Assembly: GCA_050245975.1 (NCBI GenBank)
Contig: JBFWWW010000020.1
Location: 1-35,471, forward strand
Direction of reading: 5' to 3'
Length of the DNA: 35,471 bases
From: JBFWWW01 sp050245975
GTDB lineage: Bacteria > Pseudomonadota > Alphaproteobacteria > Rhizobiales > Hyphomicrobiaceae
Shown here one piece after another: positions 32,511 to 35,471 of this stretch (its first letter is position 1; the number at the start of each line of letters is the position of its first letter). The translations under genes were made by a program, and so were the position numbers. Below the pieces are notes generated by a model. The model was not told the origin of the DNA. It searched no databases and saw only the letters and a list, made by a program, of their open reading frames with translations.

Positions 32511-32887
32511 GTCGTCCCAGGGAAAGGGGCGGGTGCGGCCTCCGCCTCGCGCGGGGCTGCGGTCTCGCTCATCGACGGCGCCGCGCCGAAGGTGGCGGCG
32601 AGCAGGCGCGCGACGATGTCGACGAAGCCCGCCGCGCCGCCGTCGGCCTGCATGCGGGCCACATCGCCGTCCGTGACGTCGTGACCGGCGCCGCGCAGGC
32701 CCGCGCCGATGATGCGCATCGTCTCGACGGCGCTGATGCGGCCCGAGCGGAAGCGCTCGGCGAGCGCCAGCATGTCGGCATCGCCGAAGGCGGCCTCGAG
32801 CTCGGCCAGCGCGCCGAGCGTCAGGCACAGCCTGAGCGGCCGGCCGTCGAGGCGCGCCTCGATCTCACCGCGGTGGAGGTTGGGCAT
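32507..32887 (-). CDS. GTA g10-type tail assembly protein (GTA_gp10 family)
   Basis: The 126-residue protein begins MPNLHRGEIEARLDGRPLRL and continues CLTLGALAELEAAFG and LAERFRSGRISAVETMRIIG, which is the GTA gp10/phage tail chaperone family pattern. The last 30 residues are Ala/Pro/Glu rich. The ATG at 32887 is the first codon matching the family; the frame upstream (to 33082) lies opposite the methyltransferase gene and is not coding in this frame. In RcGTA it directly follows g9, but here a 1-kb insert separates the two. Confidence 0.9.
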   Translation of the reverse strand: MPNLHRGEIEARLDGRPLRLCLTLGALAELEAAFGDADMLALAERFRSGRISAVETMRIIGAGLRGAGHDVTDGDVARMQADGGAAGFVDIVARLLAATFGAAPSMSETAAPREAEAAPAPFPGTT

Positions 32888-32948
32888 GATTGGAGGCTCA
32901 GAACCGAAGGCTTGAATAAAATTGCCGGTGGAAGCAGCCGGGCAGCAA

Positions 32949-33731
32949 TTATTTCTGGTGGCAGCACACGAAGAAAACGTCAGCAGGCAGCAGGCGATAT
33001 CGCTCAATTTGATCTGGTTCCGGCCGACGACAATCGCACTCGAACCCGGCCTCCGCCAAGCGCGAAACCAAGTCCTGTCCATAAAGACGCTTATGATCTT
33101 CGCCGCACTTCGCCTCGACCTCTGCCTCGGGCATGTCAGGCGGCGGCTCCCATGTGTGCGGCATCGTTGTGTCTATCGGGACGGAAAAAAATGCCGTCCC
33201 GTTTCGCGCCAAAACCCGACGGCATTCCTTCATCGCTCTGCGGTCGTCCGGCACGTGTTCAAGGACGTGATTGCAAATGATGACATCAAACGAGTGATCC
33301 GGGGCGTCGATGTGGGTGATATCGAGGATCGCATTTGCGTTCCGTCTCGGTTTTATATCCGCTCCAACGTAGGTCTCAGATCGCCTCAAACGATTGTAGA
33401 GCGGCCACTCTGGAGCGAAGTGCAGCACGCGCTTGCGTTCGAGTTCGATCCCATACTCTGCAATCAAGAGAGCGAGGAAGCGATCTCGCGGTCGAGACTT
33501 GCAGTTCGGGCAGCGATGCTCTCGATGTTTGCGCTGGCCTGCACTCACAAAGCGTCCCGAGTAGCCACAGCACGGACATTCGCGGGAGGTCGCTGCCTCA
33601 AAATGTTGCGCTGGATCTCTGATGGTGCCGCGCAACCATTCCTGTACCCGACTCCACCGCCCGGTGTCGGGGTAAGGAATGAACTGCCAACGCATGAACA
33701 CGCGCTGATCCAAAGTTTTAAGAAAGCCCAT
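32949..33731 (-). CDS. SAM-dependent methyltransferase with N-terminal zinc-ribbon-like cysteines (moron gene)
   Basis: From the ATG at 33731 the protein has 260 residues; a TTG three codons upstream is possible. Residues 52-77 hold CPCCGYSG and HRCPNCKSRPRDR, a likely zinc ribbon. The class I methyltransferase core follows: RVLHFAPEWP (motif I, about 101-110), Asp125 in YVGADIKP, LDITHID, and FDVIICNHVLEHVPD (148-162). Proteins with this ribbon-plus-methyltransferase plan are common in surface-glycan gene clusters. The target cannot be read from the sequence. Low GC and different codon use (AAA, TTT, ATA) mark it as transferred. It interrupts the g9-g10 junction of the tail operon on the same strand. 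Confidence 0.88.
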   Translation of the reverse strand: MGFLKTLDQRVFMRWQFIPYPDTGRWSRVQEWLRGTIRDPAQHFEAATSRECPCCGYSGRFVSAGQRKHREHRCPNCKSRPRDRFLALLIAEYGIELERKRVLHFAPEWPLYNRLRRSETYVGADIKPRRNANAILDITHIDAPDHSFDVIICNHVLEHVPDDRRAMKECRRVLARNGTAFFSVPIDTTMPHTWEPPPDMPEAEVEAKCGEDHKRLYGQDLVSRLAEAGFECDCRRPEPDQIERYRLLPADVFFVCCHQK

Positions 33732-33775
33732 GGCCGCCAATCAGCAGATCGTAAATCGCAGATAAAACTGGACAA

Positions 33776-33803
33776 ACTCTACACCGATCAGAGGGGCACG
33801 CAA
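33776..33803 (-). promoter_or_regulatory. Putative promoter of the inserted methyltransferase gene
   Basis: On the - strand TTGCGT (33798-33803) and TAGAGT (33776-33781) are 16 bp apart, 45 bp upstream of the methyltransferase ATG, in DNA that is clearly AT-richer than its surroundings. An own promoter would allow expression when the tail operon is silent. Confidence 0.4.
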
Positions 33804-33857
33804 TCCGATGCGTCAGCTCCTGCTGGCGGCAATCGAATTGAACAACAGATTGTTTTC

Positions 33858-34271
33858 TCACGCCGCCGCGAACGTGAGCGCGCCGGCGGAGTCGAGGCTG
33901 AGCTCGAAGGCGAGCTCGCCGTCGTGGCGGCCGGTGAACTCGAGCGAGGTGATCTGGAACGGCCCGGTGATGGTGCCGAAGTCCGGGATCACGACCTGCC
34001 AGTCGCGGATCGTGCCGTCGAACACGTACTGGCGCACAGTGGCGTCGGAGGCCGCGTCCCTGAAGATGCCGGCGCCGGTGATGCGCGCGTGCTTGGCGCC
34101 CGCGCCCGCCAGCAGCTCGCGCCACTGGCCGGCGGATTCGGCGTGCGTCACGTCCACCGTCTCGGAATTGACGGCGATGCTGCGCGAGCGCAGGCCGGCG
34201 ACGGTGACGTAGGCGCCGCCGCCGTCGCTGTCGAGCTTGAGAAGCAGGTCCTTGCCTTTCTGGGCGGCCAT
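33858..34271 (-). CDS. GTA g9-type major tail tube protein
   Basis: The 137-residue protein matches the TP901-1-like major tail protein family: MAAQKGKDLLLKLDSDGGGA, then RSIAVNSETVDVTHAESAGQ and WRELLAGAGAKHARITGAGI, ending FTGRHDGELAFELSLDSAG. It polymerises into the tail tube. The start context has AGGAGA a few bases upstream (in the 34272-34280 leader). In typical GTA clusters it follows g8 closely. Here 234 bp with a palindromic repeat separate them, and a foreign gene follows it. Confidence 0.94.
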   Translation of the reverse strand: MAAQKGKDLLLKLDSDGGGAYVTVAGLRSRSIAVNSETVDVTHAESAGQWRELLAGAGAKHARITGAGIFRDAASDATVRQYVFDGTIRDWQVVIPDFGTITGPFQITSLEFTGRHDGELAFELSLDSAGALTFAAA

Positions 34272-34330
34272 CGGGGTGTCTCCTGATGCTTAGAGTGCGT
34301 CCGGTTCAGGTCGAGCCGCGGCCGGCCCCG

Positions 34331-34437
34331 CTGTCATCCTGGAATTGCGCGAAGCGAGATGTCCGGGATCCGGCATCGCGGCGAGCGTGTGCGTGGCCCT
34401 GGGTCCCGGCTCTCGCTACGCTCGGCCGGGATGACAG
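34331..34437. repeat. Long imperfect palindromic intergenic element between g8 and g9
   Basis: The left arm starts CTGTCATCCTGG (34331) and includes GAAGCGAGA and CCGGGATCC. The right arm ends GGCCGGGATGACAG (34437) and includes GGTCCCGGC and TCTCGCTACG. The arms are about 40 bp each and pair over most of their length. The GTCATCCCGG / AGCGAGAGCCGGGA pattern recalls dispersed palindromic repeats of Rhizobiales genomes. Confidence 0.7.
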
Positions 34438-34503
34438 AAGTAGGTGCGCTCGGCCCGGCATGACAGAAGACGGTGCGCTCGGACGGGACAGCGGCGGTGA
34501 ACG
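34421..34503. repeat. Tandem 28-29-bp copies of the palindrome's right end
   Basis: CTCGGCCGGGATGACAGAAG (from 34421), CTCGGCCCGGCATGACAGAAG-like sequence (from 34449) and a shorter decayed copy (from 34478), each followed by a GGTGCG-type end, follow one another up to the g8 stop. The first unit overlaps the right arm of the palindromic element. Confidence 0.65.
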
Positions 34504-34505
34504 CT

Positions 34506-34925
34506 CTAGGCCAGAGGCTCGGTGAGGGCGCGCAGGCGGACGATGCCCTGCACCGTCTCGCCGGCGGGATCGCGGCGCACGTCGGACTGCTCGTGGCGGA
34601 GCTGGACGAGGCGATGGCCGTCGAGCGTCAGGGCCGCGTCGTGCAGCACGTCGCGGATGGCCGCCACGACGGCGTGCGCCTCGCCGCGGCCGGCAGCGCG
34701 CGACCAGACGTGGAGGAGGAGCACGTGTTCCTCGCCGGTCTCCGTGCCCGTGCTCCAGTCGCGCGCCTGCACCTGGGCAAAGGCGAGATAAGGGAACGCG
34801 GTCGATTGCGGCACGTCGTCGTAGATGCGGTCGCCGACGAGGCCCGAGAGCGCAGCATCGGCGGCGAGCGCGGCGAACACGGCTTTCTGCAGCGGCCAGG
34901 CGGCGCTCGCATCGCTACCAGACAT
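34506..34925 (-). CDS. GTA g8-type tail terminator protein (DUF3168)
   Basis: The 139-residue protein follows the DUF3168 pattern: PLQKAVFAALAADAALSGLV, GDRIYDDVPQSTAFPYLAFA and HVLLLHVWSRAAGRGEAHAV. It caps the tail tube and joins it to the head in RcGTA-like particles. It is the first - strand gene of the tail module. Upstream of it the DNA holds no capsid, portal or adaptor gene and the next genes are on the + strand, so its promoter must lie within 34926-35119. A GTTATGTATAC stretch there (34950-34960, - strand) is a possible -10 region. Confidence 0.92.
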   Translation of the reverse strand: MSGSDASAAWPLQKAVFAALAADAALSGLVGDRIYDDVPQSTAFPYLAFAQVQARDWSTGTETGEEHVLLLHVWSRAAGRGEAHAVVAAIRDVLHDAALTLDGHRLVQLRHEQSDVRRDPAGETVQGIVRLRALTEPLA

Positions 34926-35119
34926 GGCGGGGTCCCGGAGAACTGGGCGTATACATAACGGTGCAGATCGAAAACACGGACAGCCCGAAGCCGGCGCGGC
35001 GATGGCCGGCGAGGCCGCTCAACCCGTGCGCATGGAATGAAACGGTAGCCCGAGATGCGTCGCTGTGGGATGCTCGGCGCGTCCAGTTCCCGCCGGCGGC
35101 ACGAGGACCGGGTGACACG

Positions 35120-35266
35120 ATGACATCGCGCGAAGGTTCACCCGCCTTTACATGGCGCGACTACCTGTTCGGGAAAAACATCATCGCCGGCAGCTTGCAG
35201 GCTTTGGCGGCCCTGGGGCTGTTCTTCATCGTCTTCGGCATGCTGTTCTCGTCGGCGGGCAAGTGA
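35120..35266 (+). CDS. Small single-span membrane protein, unknown function
   Basis: The product is 48 residues: a short polar start (MTSREGSPAFTWRDYLFGKN), one hydrophobic span (about 21-43, ALAALGLFFIVFGMLF) and SSAGK at the end. The frame is open to a GTG at 34961, but the extra 53 residues have no recognisable feature, and an AGGA lies 12 bases before the ATG at 35120. No family is recognised. It is divergent from the GTA tail module, so it either borders the insertion site of that module or is unrelated housekeeping DNA. Confidence 0.5.
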   Translation: MTSREGSPAFTWRDYLFGKNIIAGSLQALAALGLFFIVFGMLFSSAGK

Positions 35267-35332
35267 CGTGCCGGCGGGCAAGCCAGGGACGAAAAATGCG
35301 CTTTCACGGACTGCGATGGAAGGGATGAGATC

Positions 35333-35471
35333 ATGCGAACAATAACGATGGCGGCGCTGTCGATCGTGCTGATGTCGGGCGCGGCGCTTGCGAAGCCGGC
35401 CTTGAAGACCTGCAGCGAGAACCGCGCCTATTGCGCCGCCGAGGCCAACAAGCACGGCTGGGCGCACCCCC
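35333..35471 (+). CDS. Small exported cysteine-containing protein, 5' part (truncated by window edge)
   Basis: The ATG at 35333 has AAGGGATGAG just upstream. The first 46 residues contain a signal peptide (MRTITMAALSIVLMSGAALA, cleavage before KPALKTC) followed by KTCSENRAYCAAEANKHGW with two cysteines. The pattern resembles small periplasmic Cys-containing proteins of rhizobia without known function. The rest lies outside the window. Confidence 0.6.
   Translation, partial: MRTITMAALSIVLMSGAALAKPALKTCSENRAYCAAEANKHGWAHP

Larger units (their letters stand above)
32915..33839. other. Low-GC insert between GTA g9 and g10
   Basis: GC falls from about 70-75% in the flanking tail genes to roughly 47-57% in sampled 60-base blocks here. 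The stretch carries one methyltransferase gene with its own putative promoter. An imperfect 13-bp inverted repeat (10 of 13 matching) marks possible ends: AATAAAATTGCCG at 32915-32927 and its inverted partner at 33827-33839. No transposase or integrase is present. Confidence 0.6.

Noticed and set aside
34926..34960. CtrA-type TTAA-N7-TTAA site upstream of g8, expected if this GTA is CtrA-controlled
   Set aside because: No such motif is visible on either strand in the leader.
35040..35110. Possible tRNA remnant (GGGATGCTCGGCGCGTCCAG followed by TTCCCGCC) next to the GTA module, which could have been an attachment site
   Set aside because: No acceptor, D or anticodon arm can be paired, and the T-arm does not fold. 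No integrase is present.
34961..35119. N-terminal extension of the small membrane protein from a GTG at 34961
   Set aside because: The added residues have no hydrophobic or family pattern, and a better start is the ATG at 35120.

Overview
The window is about 70% GC DNA from an alphaproteobacterium, most likely of the Hyphomicrobiales (Rhizobiales). The main evidence is the conserved block feuPQ - ccmIEFH (cycHJKL) - degP - two-component pair - glnE, together with RcGTA-type tail genes. No rRNA, tRNA, CRISPR array, IS element or integrase was recognised. No stretch longer than about 240 bp is without a gene.

Region 1 (1-5850, + strand): the 3' end of a CaiB/BaiF-type CoA-transferase gene, an Nramp manganese transporter (mntH) whose promoter overlaps a Mur/Fur-like dyad, aminopeptidase N (pepN), and an orphan membrane histidine kinase with an eroded ATPase domain and three CcrM-type GANTC sites in its leader.

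Region 2 (5875-8631, - strand): a small cassette read as EF-hand protein, ECF sigma factor, membrane-anchored putative anti-sigma factor, and CnrX-like periplasmic sensor. It resembles CnrYXH-type surface signalling.

Region 3 (8717-23739, mostly - strand): the feuP/feuQ regulators, a glycine-zipper lipoprotein with a strong intrinsic terminator, the four-gene cytochrome c maturation operon, degP, an OmpR-type regulator with its kinase, and glnE. One + strand gene, a trypsin-like protease fused to a peptidoglycan-binding domain, lies between ccmH and degP and is divergent from degP. Regulation, heme attachment to c-type cytochromes and periplasmic quality control therefore sit side by side. 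A small PepSY-like exported protein (23830-24174) precedes feuP.

Region 4 (24317-34925, - strand): a nearly complete RcGTA-like gene transfer agent tail module in the canonical order g8, g9, g10, g10.1, g11, g12, g13, g14, g15, with start/stop overlaps at most junctions. Three departures stand out. A low-GC SAM-dependent methyltransferase gene lies between g9 and g10. A long palindromic repeat separates g8 from g9. A single multidomain lysis protein (amidase/CHAP-like, GH108 lysozyme, hydrophobic holin-like tail) follows g15. The head genes (terminase, portal, protease, capsid) are not in the window: upstream of g8 the DNA turns to small unrelated + strand genes. If the particle is made, head and tail loci must be separate.

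Region 5 (34926-35471, + strand): a 48-residue single-span membrane protein and the 5' part of a gene for a small exported protein.
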